Shown here in pieces: positions 54,495-64,000 of a stretch of DNA of 64,000 bases. This DNA is from Symbiodinium natans (lineage: Eukaryota > Sar > Dinophyceae > Suessiales > Symbiodiniaceae). Positions within the stretch are counted from its first letter, which is position 1. Every line of letters begins with the position of its first letter. The notes below the pieces were generated by a model, which had not been told where the DNA came from, made no database searches, and saw only the letters and a program-made list of their open reading frames with translations. The stretch spans positions 126,001 to 190,000 of the forward strand of contig CAJNDS010000055.1 in the NCBI GenBank assembly GCA_905221605.1, given 5' to 3'. A program made the translations under genes and the position numbers.

Positions 54495-54955
54495 TCCTGC
54501 GGGCCTTTTGTTCAGACTCTTGCATGTCCTGAGGTTGCTGCCGCCGTCAAGGTTTCTCAGCTGCACGTGCACGTGAGTGAATCTCCTTGGTTTTCTTTTG
54601 CCATCATCTCGTATCCAATGCATTCTGCATTTGAGGCTCGGCTCGGCCAGGAGCAAATAGAGTCGATCTTGTCGGTCGTGGCGCCAATGCCTGCGGAAGA
54701 CCAGGCTCAGCAAGTGGGATGCTGGGAGTAGGGAAGCTGTTCGGTGAAGCTCGGGGTTCAGTTTCGTATTCTCCAGAAGGAAAAAGCTGCTTTCGAGCTT
54801 TGCACCGGCATCAAGCCTACGAGCCACTAAGGTTGCCGTCAAGGAGCATCTGGAAGCGCTGGATCCTGTGCCTACGCATGTTGCAATGGCGGACTTTTCA
54901 GCTACGTCAGCAAGTGCATGACTGGCCATCACTGGGCAATGGTACTGTGCATGCG
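54495..54955 (+). CDS. exon group, unknown protein
   Basis: Several pieces read well in order on the plus strand: ACPEVAAAVK (about 54,520), AFEARLGQEQIESILSVVAP (about 54,625), FSVKLGVQFRILQKEKAAFE (about 54,740), and ATKVAVKEHLEALDPVPTHV (about 54,825) ending near TGA 54,920. Registers change between pieces, with AG-G junctions at plausible places. The second piece is slightly like the helix of carboxymuconolactone decarboxylase/AhpD proteins but lacks the Cys-x-x-Cys motif. No function is assigned. Confidence 0.4.
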
Positions 54956-54988
54956 GTAGTAGAAACACTTATGAATAGAAAGCACTCT

Positions 54989-54990
<2 letters not shown>

Positions 54991-55022
<32 letters not shown>

Positions 55023-55045
55023 CATGATATATATATATATATATA
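54991..55045. repeat. (CA)n(TA)n tract with central palindrome
   Basis: (CA)n runs into (TA)n, interrupted once by TATCATGATA at about 55,019-55,028, and the (TA)n resumes. The whole AT block is self-complementary. Confidence 0.9.
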
Positions 55046-55359
55046 ATATAGGTACACATACTGGACTACCACATCACATCATATCACCCCGAGCCCCGGG
55101 AAGGTGAAATATCATGCGGCAGATGCCATCGGCTTCAGGCTTAGGCTAAGCTCCCCACGAAGACACAGATTGCGAGATCAAGTTTTCACCAAACTAGATG
55201 GGAAGAACTCGTCACTCGTGCCATGTATGGCCTTCACGCCATGACTCTGTTGTCTTTGTGTGTTTGCGCTGGTGTGTTTTGATCCGATGTGAGATTGGAT
55301 CCAAGGCCCGTTTAGGGTTGCTAAGCAACATCGCAGCTCATGCAATCGAATGGACTGTG

Positions 55360-55638
55360 TACCTGCCTCCTCCCGCTGAGCCCACGCTCCACCCACATCC
55401 GAAGCGTCAAGTCTCTCAAACCAAAGCTTCGGCGCGGATGCTGAAGGTGCCCCTGGATGCAACATCCCTGCCGCCGGTGCCCTTGGAGGGTCTGCCAGCA
55501 GTCGAGATCACGCCGTTCCTTCCGCAGAACGATGTGGGCCGCATGCCATCCACCTCCACCGTCCCTGAAGCAGCTCGTCTTGGAAGCACTTCAAAGCCTC
55601 GCGGCCTCGCTCTGAAAGCTTCTAAAGCAGTCGTCTGA
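55360..55638 (+). CDS. Pro-rich exon, unknown protein
   Basis: One frame to TGA 55,636-55,638 reads PPPAEPTLHPHPKRQ, then MLKVPLDATSLPPVPLEGLP, then VEITPFLPQNDVGRMPST and a basic tail. It is Pro/Ser-rich and probably disordered. The composition is unlike the flanking frames, which supports coding. The antisense 237-codon frame (55,591-56,304) overlaps only its end. Confidence 0.45.
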   Translation, partial: YLPPPAEPTLHPHPKRQVSQTKASARMLKVPLDATSLPPVPLEGLPAVEITPFLPQNDVGRMPSTSTVPEAARLGSTSKPRGLALKASKAVV

Positions 55639-55979
55639 GCGTAGTGAAAATAGAGTCTGGAAGATAACTTGGGCTCGAAGGCGACGTCGAGTGGGTCTGG
55701 CGATCAATTCATGTTCGGTGCTCGGTCGCCTTGCCCGTCTTTTCTTGCATTCTCCTTGTACCCCCGCCTTGCATCTTCTTGCCATAGTCAACTTCAACCT
55801 GCTCTGTGCGCAAGCAGATGCAAGCAAATGTAAGCAGATGCAAGCGAATGATGAAGCACCTAAAAGCGGGTGTTTCAAGTTCAAGGTTTGGTGTTGTCCC
55901 CTCGCTGACGAGCTCCCGTGCAAGCTACAAGGACCTTCGGCGTTCACGCCTTGTGTTCTTGCGAGCGTGATCGCCTCAG

Positions 55980-57235
55980 GACCAGACCGGTTTGTTGCCG
56001 AAGGGATTCCTGTTCCAGGTGGTGCTAAACAGCCAAGGCCGGGGTCAAACTTGGTTTGGGCGTTCCCACATGTTGCTTCGCTAGGAATCCTAGAGTTCTT
56101 GCGCGAGAAGACTGGCTGGGAGGGTGATCCCCACGAGCTGAGCATTGTGTTTCGGCAAGTCTTGAGACTACTTTTGAACAGTTCAAACAAAAGCTGTGGT
56201 TTTCGATCTTTGAGCTTTGCGCCGAGGCCCTGGGCCGGTTTCGATTTGACTGGCCAGTGACCAGCTGTTCGGATGAAGAGACGCCAGGCATTTGCTTTCC
56301 TCATACTCGTTTTATATTAGTCGTGTATTCGCCTTTTATTAGTATTGTATGGGTTCTTATATGACTCTTATGCTACGTATATAGGTTTACGTGGCGAAGA
56401 CAAAGGAGTGGCTTTACAGACTTCCAGTCTCTCACGTTTTACAATGCGACATTTGCCAACCCTGGTGATGAATGTGGCACACTAGTGGCCACAACTGTGG
56501 ATGTTGCTGGGGCAGTTCGGTTTCCCCGTGCAGGCACGGGTCTTGGAGTGGCACAACTTTGTTTGTAGCCAGTGCAGCAGTGCTCATGGCGCTTGTGGTC
56601 ACTTCCTTGTTGGGCATGTAGAGCCCGATGGAAACGCCAAGGTGACACCAACTTGTTCTGGCTTGCTGGGCAGCTGCTTCGCTAAGAACAGCTGCATTTG
56701 CATCGTCAACAAAGTGTACTGCAAGCTGTCCAAATGCCGCTATATGCTCTGCAGGTTCGGAACGAGATATCCCCTCCTGGGTGGTGACAAGGTGCTCCTT
56801 GCTGTCCTCGACCTCGTGGTTGTAGCCTTTACAGGCGGTGAGAAGGCCAGGTGGAGCACTGGTGGAGCCAAGCCGCGCCCGAGTTATTGCGGACGTGAAA
56901 CGTGCTTGCGAGGTTGCGTACAGCATATGTGGAGATCCAGCAAATGCTTTTTACGTGGGCTGCCCCATACAGCCGATTGGATTTGAGCTTCAGATCTCGG
57001 CATGTCAATGGAAACACAGTGTGCGACAGCAATGTAATGCTGCACCCGCAAGCGCCCAGGAGCATGCTGAAGATCAAGTATCCAGAGAACAACCTCGGGC
57101 AGGGCGTTAAGATCTGTTCAGGCTCGCGCAGCGCAGTTGCAAAACCTTGGCGACGTCAGACTGCTCCCAGGCCAGGCGCATTTTCACGAGCACAAGCTCG
57201 AGAATTGCTTCACAGCTGCTCGGCCAGCGCAGGCT
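55980..57235 (+). CDS. exon group, unknown protein
   Basis: Plausible exons: about 55,985-56,150 (PDRFVAEGIPVPGGAK, VASLGILEFLREKTGW); 56,385-56,568 after ATATAG (FQSLTFYNATFANPGDECGT, VDVAGAVRFPRAGTG); about 56,875-56,975 (RVIADVKRACEVAYSICGD); about 57,020-57,110 (CDSNVMLHPQAPRSMLKIKY); and 57,135-57,230 (LQNLGDVRLLPGQAHFHEHK). Registers differ, so introns separate them. The Cys spacing and PENNLG segment look structured, but I recognise no family. It may be one gene continuing to the exons at 57.6-61.0 kb. Confidence 0.35.
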
Positions 57236-57639
57236 GTGTCATCGTTTGATTTGTTGCTGCGGCTTTCAATCCAACTCGCCTTAGGTTTAACGTCACCTTG
57301 CGAAGATGTGGGTGCCGACATGGATTGGCTCCAATGGCGCTGTGGCCATGTGTCAAGAAGTAAAAAGGTATGCCTCAAGCCTCCACTCTTGCAGCGACCG
57401 GCACCAGAAAGTCTCGTGAGTCGATTTGCGCACTTGTGCGGACGACAGCAGCGGGCCCATTACAAGGCAACTGACCAGCGTCGTTGCCTTGCGGGAGAGA
57501 CCTGCGTAACCTTGCACGGTGACGTGCCTCCCCCCCCAGCCCATGCCGACCCTATTTCAGACAAGAGAGTCTAGAGACGAGGAGTGACCCCAGTGCGTGG
57601 AGCCTTGAAATTCCTTGAGGTCCGCCGCCGCAGGGCGGC

Positions 57640-59160
57640 CTCAGGATGTCCCTCGGCACGAAGATGCGGAGGCCACTGAGGATTGCTGGACAGTCTGCTG
57701 TCTGAGACTCGCAGCCGCGCTGCAGGATGTGGGTTCAGTGGTGGTGAAGGAAGCTGTGAAGTGGCTGTGTGGCCCTGAACCTCCAAAAGTCTAGGCCTAA
57801 TCTTCCAGCAGCTTGTGGCATGAGGCTCCAGAAGCTGTACAGACGCTGTGACAACAGCAAGCTGGAAAAGGCAAGTGGCAGTGAGCATGCGGACCTGCAA
57901 ATGAGCAGTAGAGTGAGATATGTAAAGTGCGACACGTTCGGAGACTTTTCGCAGGTGCCGGAATGGATGACGAGATGTGAGGGCAACGAGGTGCCTCCGA
58001 GCAAGGGCAGGAGTAGCAGACATTGGTACGATTCTGCATGTGCCGCTCCACTCCGCTTGAAGGTCTTCTTGTTGCGCTCGGCCCTGCGTAAGTACGTTTC
58101 CATGCCCAATCCTCAGCAGAATCCTCAGAGTTTGCATTGCCATCATTGTGCCTCCCCCCTGAGGCCTGACAACACACATGATGGCTGATTGCCCAGTCTC
58201 GATAGTACAGTGTCCGATGTCTGCTTCCTTTCTGATCCCTTCTCCTCTACCAGGCTTGGAAGAAAAGGCTGACCTTTTGCAGGAGTTCTCGACAAGCATG
58301 AAGCTTTGAGTTCAAGATTTGGATTGGCGTATCCTGTGGAACAGGAGTTGCTAATGGGACTAGCGGACCACTTTGCGGTGGACGGCCCTGCAGCTGTTGT
58401 GTCGACCTAAGCGAACGCCAGTTGAAGCACATGGATAACTGTAAACGCTTGCGCGTGCCGCCCAAGACACATCGGCAGTCCAAGAACCCGGAATTTCCGG
58501 TGCACACAGTCGGTCTGCAGATACGCAGAACGAACCGCAGGTCGAAAATGTCGAAAAAGATGCGGGCCCGCAAGCCCGAAACCTTGACCGCGCATGTGAA
58601 CTTGGGGACGTGTAGGCTTGCTGGATAACTTCCGAAGGCGTGGTGGCCGTAGTGGCCTGCAGCTATGCCAAGCCTTCGGGGCACTCGTTGTCTGTGCTCG
58701 TGCAGTACGGGGGTAAGGGGGCAGTTGGGAAGGCAGGGAAGGAGACCGGTGTTCCTGGTTTGTCCAGACACTTCTCGGCCGAGGCCGAGGCGAATGTTAC
58801 AGCAAGTCTCTCGGTGCATTGTCTTTCATTGTCTCTGCAAGGACCTGGGCAACCTGGGTAACTCTTTCTTGCAGGAGCTGTGCGCCACGAGCGTTGCGAC
58901 TTGTGACGCATGTTCCTTTGTGTTGTCATCCCCAGACTTGTCGAGGTACCAGCTTCTCTACAAAGTAAAGGACCGCCTTTGGGCTGCTTCGGTACTTGCT
59001 GTTTCTCGTGACCCCTCCTCAACTTGTGCATCAGCTTTGCCTGACTCGGTCTCTGAACGGCACTTGACTGACGCCGAGACCAAACCAGGAAACGCAAGGC
59101 TGTCAAGTTCAAGTATGCTGCAAGAGGTACGAAAGTGTCAGATCCTGCCAAGAGCATCTA
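57640..59160 (+). CDS. exon group, unknown protein
   Basis: Protein-like runs on the plus strand: LRLAAALQDVGSVVVKEAVK (about 57,700, ending TAG 57,793); VRYVKCDTFGDFSQVPEWM (about 57,915); GHSLSVLVQYGGKGAVGKAG (about 58,680); and ACSFVLSSPDLSRYQLLYKV (about 58,912). The opposite strand is open for 242 codons (57,571-58,299) and 190 codons (58,247-58,819), but those translations are Arg/Ser/His-rich and look like shadows. No family is recognised. Confidence 0.3.
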
Positions 59161-59493
59161 GAATCTAGAAGATCAGCTTCCAACTTTAAAAATCACCGCG
59201 CATCACCAATGTCTAGCATGTCTGCCATGGCTCCAGACCTCCGCTTGAAAGAGCTGCCTGGCCGAGCTGATGGTGTTGTGTGGGACAGTGGGGTGTTTTC
59301 CAGCTGTGCTAAGGCTGGAGGTCCAGCTCGTGCAGGTGTGCCAGTGGCACCAAGAAAGCATCCAGAAATGCTTTGCAGACTTTGTACAGGCCCTTCAAAT
59401 GCGCACACTCGTGACTGTTTCATTAGGCTGCATAGACGCAGTTGTGGAGATGGCAGGGATCTTCGCAATCGGCTGGAGTTGGCACCGGACTGA

Positions 59494-59910
59494 GTGGAGG
59501 CATGTACGCGCGTAAATCCTTGCAGTTTGCACCCCTTGTCAACTCTTGCGACGCCAGGCCTTGCAAAAGAGAGCAAGCTCCCTCCTCTGGATCCGGGCGC
59601 TCCCTTCGCTCGAGCCCCCAGTCGTCTCCCTCCACTCGAGGCTTTGAGCCCATTGAGCCCAATTGGCAAGACCCGATTGACGGAGATGGAAGACGCACCC
59701 ATGCCCCCTGCCATGCCCCCTGCGGCCTTGCCCCCAACCATGCCATCTATGCCATCCGTCAAGCCGGAAGCCGAGCCGGAAACCGACGCAAAGCCTGCGG
59801 AATCCGCTGCAGCATCACACCTGGACCTCGAAGCTTGTCCAGCAGTGGGAGGAGCAGGACACGTGCATGTCATGCACAAGCTTCTTGGGCTATCACACCT
59901 TCTTTTTTAA
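59494..59910 (+). CDS. Pro-rich exon, unknown protein
   Basis: The frame reads PLDPGAPFARAPSRLPPLEA, then the tandem MPPAMPPAALPPTMPSMPS, then PEAEPETDAKPAESAAAS and stops at 59,908. The strongly biased composition and clean frame support coding. It is probably a disordered linker exon, likely part of the gene leading into the channel fragment. An overlapping register upstream (59,270-59,515) reads as a membrane-like helix (RTLVTVSLGCIDAVVEMAG). Confidence 0.45.
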   Translation: MEACTRVNPCSLHPLSTLATPGLAKESKLPPLDPGAPFARAPSRLPPLEALSPLSPIGKTRLTEMEDAPMPPAMPPAALPPTMPSMPSVKPEAEPETDAKPAESAAASHLDLEACPAVGGAGHVHVMHKLLGLSHLLF

Positions 59911-60309
59911 CAGATTGCATTCGTAAGATTCCACGCGTGCTTGCTGGCGTTTGATGTTGCTATATGTTGCTGGTATCGTCATCGTGCGCTGTTGTGGCGC
60001 TTTCCACTTCAGGCTTGAAAGTGCAAATCATAATTGTATTGCCACTGGTGTGAGATGGCAGCCATGTTGGAGTCTCTCGTTTGCCCTGTCTGCCCCATGC
60101 CAAGTTCATTGAACCCCTTCGGTTCGTGTGTCCCCCTGCAAGGATGCATGTCTTGGTGTGTCTTGTTTGGTTCAGTACATGAAGCAAAGCAACTGCTTGC
60201 TGACCGAGCTAGTGGGGCCAGCGAACAGGGCCCACCACGTTATACAACGTGACACTTGCATCACCTGGCACCACTGGACGGGCATGGTTATTCTGAAGGG
60301 TTCCTCAAT

Positions 60310-60560
60310 TGACAGTCCCCTGTGGAGAGGAGCCGCTGTCGCAGCAGTGGACAAAGAGCCCATCGCAGACTCGCCTTCACGTGGGTCTTCACCCGGTGAG
60401 AAAGGCGCGATAGGGTGAAGCCATGATCAGGCTGCAACGATTGGTGGTGGGGACTCATGGATGTCTGCCAAGGAGCAGCTGATGTGGCAGCGGACAAGGA
60501 GCCTGTCACAGATGTGGCTGCACCTGAAGAGAAAGGCACATGGGGCGAAATACCTTGAGA
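60310..60560 (+). CDS. exons with repeated DKEP motif
   Basis: Two related segments: VAAVDKEPIADSPSRG, ending GEKGAIG (60,330-60,415), and AADVAADKEPVTDVAAPEEK, ending GTWGE (60,470-60,555). They are separated by about 60 bases that contain a stop in frame, presumably an intron. Both encode the same short acidic unit, so a repeat-bearing exon has been duplicated. Confidence 0.45.
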
Positions 60561-60794
60561 CTCTCTTTGAACAGGTGCCGCCGTGAAACAAAAGTTGCTC
60601 GCAAGGACCTTGTACGCTTGGGTCCCACACCAAGCAAGCCGAAGCAGGATTGCACAGTTCGGACCTGAGCTCAGATCCGAACGACGCAGGACACGATTTT
60701 GCGATGAGCAGCCCTTGTTATGCTTTTTTTGTTTTTATTTTCTCCTTGCCTTTTACCCCGATTGGGAGGACTCTCGGCAAGTGGGGACTGTACA

Positions 60795-61012
60795 GATCTG
60801 CCATTGAAGCTGAACGATCATGACGAGCCTAGCAAGCACAACAAGCCCGAGGCCGGTCCCCATGCCAAGGAAAAAGGGGAGGCTCTGTGCGGGTCGAAGA
60901 GTTCCTGTCGGCCCTGTCCAGGAACTTCACTCGGAACTTGTTTCAGAGGACGAGCACCCTCAAGCATTGCCAGGCTTAGGGTTGCTGAAACTGCCTCCAT
61001 AGCGCCTCCGTA
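60795..61012 (+). CDS. acidic/basic linker exons
   Basis: DLPLKLNDHDEPSKHNKPEA and GPHAKEKGEALCGSKSS read from about 60,797 to 60,930. Then, after GTCCAG, another register reads ELHSELVSEDEHPQALPGLG and stops at TAG 61,010-61,012. It lies directly before the channel-like exon and may be its cytoplasmic N-terminus. Confidence 0.4.
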
Positions 61013-61096
61013 GCTTCCACGTGCTGTAGATGGCAGAGTGAGATCAGTGGCCCAGGTGTTCCGGATGGAAACGTCACGACCCCACAGCTGCAGTCC

Positions 61097-62334
61097 ATGG
61101 ATTCCGATGGTGTCGGGCTGACAAGCCGCTTCAAGTCAAACTCCTCCAACTTGAGAAGATCCAACTTCATCGCGCATGAAAACCGACGAAAAGTTTTCGA
61201 GAAGCAGAGCAAGATCCAGCGCCTTACGGAATCACCTTGTTTCGAGTCAACAAGCGGAGTCCTAATCCTCCTAAACTGCCTATTCGTGGCTTGGCAAACT
61301 CAATCCAAAGCCTTGGACGACGAGTTTCGAGCTGCTGCAGGTTTGGAATTGCCGCGTGGCTGTTCTGTCAGTTCGTGGAGCTTGGTAGATGTCACCAAAG
61401 CAGCCCCATTTGGCCCAGCGCGGTGGTTGATGATCGCTTGAACCAAGGGTCGTGTCAGAGCCGCTCGAGTTCACAATTCTGCAAGGCATCTTCGTGGTGT
61501 GCTTCTCCGTAGCGCCTCAGCTCGGAGAGTCTTCTGTGCTGGTTGATTAGCTTGATTTTTGTCTTAACAATCTTCAAAGTGTCGAACCTCTGAGGAGCTC
61601 TGCCTTCGGTTCTTGGCAGACAGGTGGTATCTGTTCAATTGCCACAATCCAAACGCTTTCTGGAATTGGTGCCCTGGCAGAGTGCCTTGTGATGCCTCGT
61701 GATGCCATGATATGCCATGTGCTTGTTCCGACAAATTTTCCGCATCAGCTGCCCTTTCCATGATCCTCTCGTTCTTGTTTGGGCATCGCCAGGCACGAGA
61801 CCCGGTGTTGCGTCTGCTCGTCTAAGGCTCGATCTTTTGGTGGTGGCGTTCGACTTGGATCCTTAGCTTCGGAATGGGACGCAAGATCTTCCGCCGTGTT
61901 TTTGTTGTTCCACACCTTCGGTGTAGGGTTGCTACATGTTGCTACTCCCCTATTCTCCTGTGTTCTCTTCGGTCTCCTAGCCCCAGAGAATCCCGCGCGC
62001 CGAGCAATCTTGAAGATCATCCTTGGAGCCGGCCCTCCCCCCATGCGTGTCCTGCAGAGAATTCCGCAGAGAAAGAAGATCCCGTAGAGAATCCCATAAG
62101 TGTCCCTGGAGCGCTCGCCCCAGAGCTGCTGGGGATGTGGCAGGGGGTGTTCGAAGTAAGTATCGTCTTTTTTTTGTTTGGTTGTATTGTGCTTGCAATA
62201 CACCCAAGGTCAGCATTTTTCTGGAAGTCTGGGTTCAGTTCAGCCTTCTGCGGGTGATACGAGTCGTCCGCGTCATCCGCGTTGCCACCTTTCTGCAACG
62301 CAGCACTGAAGCTGACGAAAGGCGGCAAGAGTAG
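61097..62334 (+). CDS. voltage-gated ion channel-like gene, truncated
   Basis: The first exon (ATG 61,097, in frame to about 61,333) has a charged N-terminus, then RLTESPCFESTSGVLILLNC and FVAWQTQ, which is the S1 segment pattern of voltage-gated Ca/Na-type channels. EFTILQGIFVVCFSVAPQLG at about 61,463 fits S2. An exon at about 62,235-62,300 (FSLLRVIRVVRVIRVATFLQ) has Arg at every third position, the S4 voltage sensor. S3 was not found, and S5-pore-S6 are absent: another gene starts at 62,684. A 265-base interspersed repeat occupies the interval between S2 and S4. I infer a channel fragment or pseudogene, or a voltage-sensor-only protein. Family identity is good and intactness is doubtful. 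Confidence 0.6.
61900..62164. repeat. interspersed repeat, copy C
   Basis: It begins TTTTGTTGTTCCACACCTTC and ends GGGGGTGTTCGAAGTAAGTA. Its ends match copies A (32,971) and B (33,311). The interior carries AGAGAATCCCG-type words as in copy A and GTCCCTGGAG as in copy B. It lies in the interval between the S2-like and S4 exons of the channel fragment, hence probably inside an intron. The end contains GTAAGT, a splice-donor-like word. Confidence 0.75.
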
Positions 62335-62683
62335 AATCTGCGTGCTGGGAATTCAATTGGATTTGCTCTGAGCCTTCAGGCTAAAATGATTCGAGCGGCC
62401 CGTCTGCATTCACAAGATGCAACATCGCATTCAGCGTGATGGAGATGCAAAGAATTGTGAAGAAGTTCAGGGGGGGTGTGGACATCATGTAGTAAGCCAG
62501 TGAAGCCTTCACTGGTAACCAACTACAATTGCCTGTAACCTTTTGGGCTCAGAGCTGACAAGGTCGGAGCCGGAAAAGAAAGTTCTAGAAAGTGCGTCTC
62601 CAATGTTTCTCGTTTTCTTCTAGCACTCTGCTAGTGCTTTGCGAGTGCTCTGCTAGTGCTGTTGTTGCTCTGCGCTGCTCGGA

Positions 62684-64000
62684 ATGAAGGCCATGAAGGC
62701 ATTGCGGTGCCCGTTGTGCCCGTCATACCCGGCGTGCCCTTTGGACATGCAAAGTCCAGCACCGTGCGTGCCGGCACAGAAGCGGTTGCTTCTCGGGCCA
62801 CTTGCAGCTACGACAGCTGCGATGGCGGCGACAGCCACGACAGCCGGAGGTTTCGCAAGGCACATGGTACCTGCCATGCGCGGCCTCCAGCGAGGCAGAA
62901 TGGTCAGGCGAGTCAGCAATGATATCCAGTGGCTGCCTAGCGAAGCTGGCGAAGCAAAGGTGGAAGCAAGTGGCGAAGTCGAAGTACCTCTTCTCCTGGT
63001 GGAGGATGTTTACTTGCCTGGTGCACCTGTGACGCTGCCAGTTGCTGACGAGTCCACCAGACAGCTCTATGACTGCATGCTGGCTCCCAGGCTTCAAGCT
63101 TTTTGTTCGTTTGTGACGGTCTTGTTGCAGAAAGATTGTTTAGGTAAATGTCTGCACCCTAGCGCCCTAGTGGACATGGTATTGGTAGAAGTGGCTATAT
63201 TTGACCATGGTCCACGGTCTTTACGGATTGACTTGGGCGACTCTAAGTTGCCAAGGCGGCTGGTGGCCGGCTCCTAGCTGCAGTTCTGTACGACAAAGAG
63301 AAGCAGCAGATGGCTGCATACGCAACGCTGCTGTATTTAGAAGACCTGGTGGCGTCAGGGCCCGGCTACCTCGCCTTGCACTTCGCTGTGGGAAGGGCTC
63401 GGCTTCACAGCTGCCTTTCCGGTCGTGACTTCTTACGAGCTCAGGCAGATTTGCTTTGGGACGACGGCGAGGAACCTTTGAACATGTTGGACCCTGCAGA
63501 TGCGCTGTCCGAAGAGCTGTCTGAGTTGACACGCCTGCAAGAACTGCGCGGGATGCAGGGAGCAGGGCTGCGATCCGCCTTAACCTTGGCACAGCCTCTG
63601 CCACTTACGGTCCAAGCTGTTCAGGGCTTGTGGCGTGCAAAGAGTGGAGTACGCATTCGGATAGATGGTGGCGAGGTTCAGGACCTCGGAAAGCTGGAAG
63701 TCCAAAACGGACGGCTTACGGTGCAGTTGGGCTCTAAGCCTTTTTCAGCGACTTTAACTCCTGGAGCTGATGACACCGTGGATGTTCTGACCTGGGATGA
63801 TGGCGATGTTTGGCAAAGACTGGCTGCACCACCTCCGGCACGAACCTCACGACCAGCCGCTGCAATCTGGCAGGCAGCACGTCGCTGGCGCACTGTGGGC
63901 ACTTGGCGCGCTGAGACACGGCGAGGCGAAGCGCGCTGGAACTCGGCGGCGGAACTGGCAAAGTCCACGAACACGCGGGTTTGGGATCCTCAACAAAATG
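62684..64000 (+). CDS. LON substrate-binding-domain protein, 3' end outside the window
   Basis: ATG 62,684 opens a frame with a leader of about 75 residues: Cys/Pro-rich start, hydrophobic LLLGPLAATTAAMAATATTA, then Arg-rich, a layout suited to organelle targeting. Residues 101-120, VPLLLVEDVYLPGAPVTLPV, followed by QLYDCML, match the start of the LON N-terminal domain (two beta strands, L/F-PG, then E/D-R-x-x-L). Exon 1 ends near 63,143 at GTAAATG. A second exon begins about 63,262 after GCCAAG and stays open to the window edge (AAVLYDKEKQQMAAYATLLY, then GRARLHSCLSGRDFLRAQAD, then DVLTWDDGDVWQRL and a Trp/Arg-rich helix). GRARLHSC fits the strand-rich later part of the LON domain. No AAA+ ATPase or protease domain is visible, so it may be a stand-alone plastid or mitochondrial LON-domain protein. 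A small middle exon is possible. Confidence 0.6.

Noticed and set aside
57571-58299. 242-codon minus-strand open frame
   Set aside because: Arg/His/Ser-rich translation with no motif. The plus strand gives better-ordered exon-like sequence over the same bases.

Overview
The window reads as nuclear DNA of a dinoflagellate, most likely a Symbiodiniaceae-like species. The base composition is near-balanced and coding density is low. Genes are cut into exons of 50 to 300 bases. Where a protein family fixes the reading frame, the introns can be placed exactly, and they use GT-AG, GC-AG and GA-AG ends side by side, which is a dinoflagellate trait. A degenerate copy of the dinoflagellate spliced-leader sequence lies just upstream of the one clearly intronless gene. 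Species assignment is inference.

Layout. 1-10,900 has no convincing gene. It holds a CTGCTA microsatellite (5.08-5.40 kb), an AT-rich island (6.1-6.4 kb) and two copies of a DNA transposon with 36-bp terminal inverted repeats (7,846-8,654 and 9,093-9,645). 10.9-12.2 kb is a decayed plus-strand coding region. 12.6-14.45 kb is a nest of related repeats with self-complementary hairpins. 14.5-20.3 kb, minus strand, carries a large protein of unknown family and, upstream of it, an Upf1-like superfamily-1 helicase with a frameshift and an in-frame TGA. Immediately beyond lies a 21-bp minisatellite and a degenerate TTTAGGG-rich array. 23.8-25.4 kb holds direct and inverted copies of a GC-rich repeat, and 26.17-26.37 kb a strongly self-complementary block.

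From about 30.7 kb to the end nearly all recognisable coding sequence is on the plus strand, as in a dinoflagellate unidirectional gene cluster. In order: weak exon fragments (one MutL/GHKL-like); an acidic exon; a PARP-type ADP-ribosyltransferase (37.7-38.7 kb); two consecutive PHD/EGLN-type prolyl hydroxylases (39.9-42.3 and 44.0-45.7 kb); an intronless secreted HIT-like protein resembling CDP-diacylglycerol pyrophosphatase (47.0-47.8 kb); a discoidin (F5/8 type C)-like domain (50.0-50.4 kb); an alanine-rich repeat protein (50.5-52.9 kb); several unassigned exons (54.5-61.0 kb); a truncated voltage-gated channel with S1, a candidate S2 and an Arg-repeat S4 (61.1-62.3 kb); and a LON-domain protein running off the right edge.

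The genes do not form an obvious pathway. The most unusual items are the Upf1-like helicase plus orphan protein beside telomere-like repeats, the pair of oxygen-sensor-type hydroxylases whose introns can be resolved to the base, and the spliced-leader relic marking a retroposed gene. Many exon calls between 30 and 61 kb rest only on reading-frame plausibility and are marked with low confidence.
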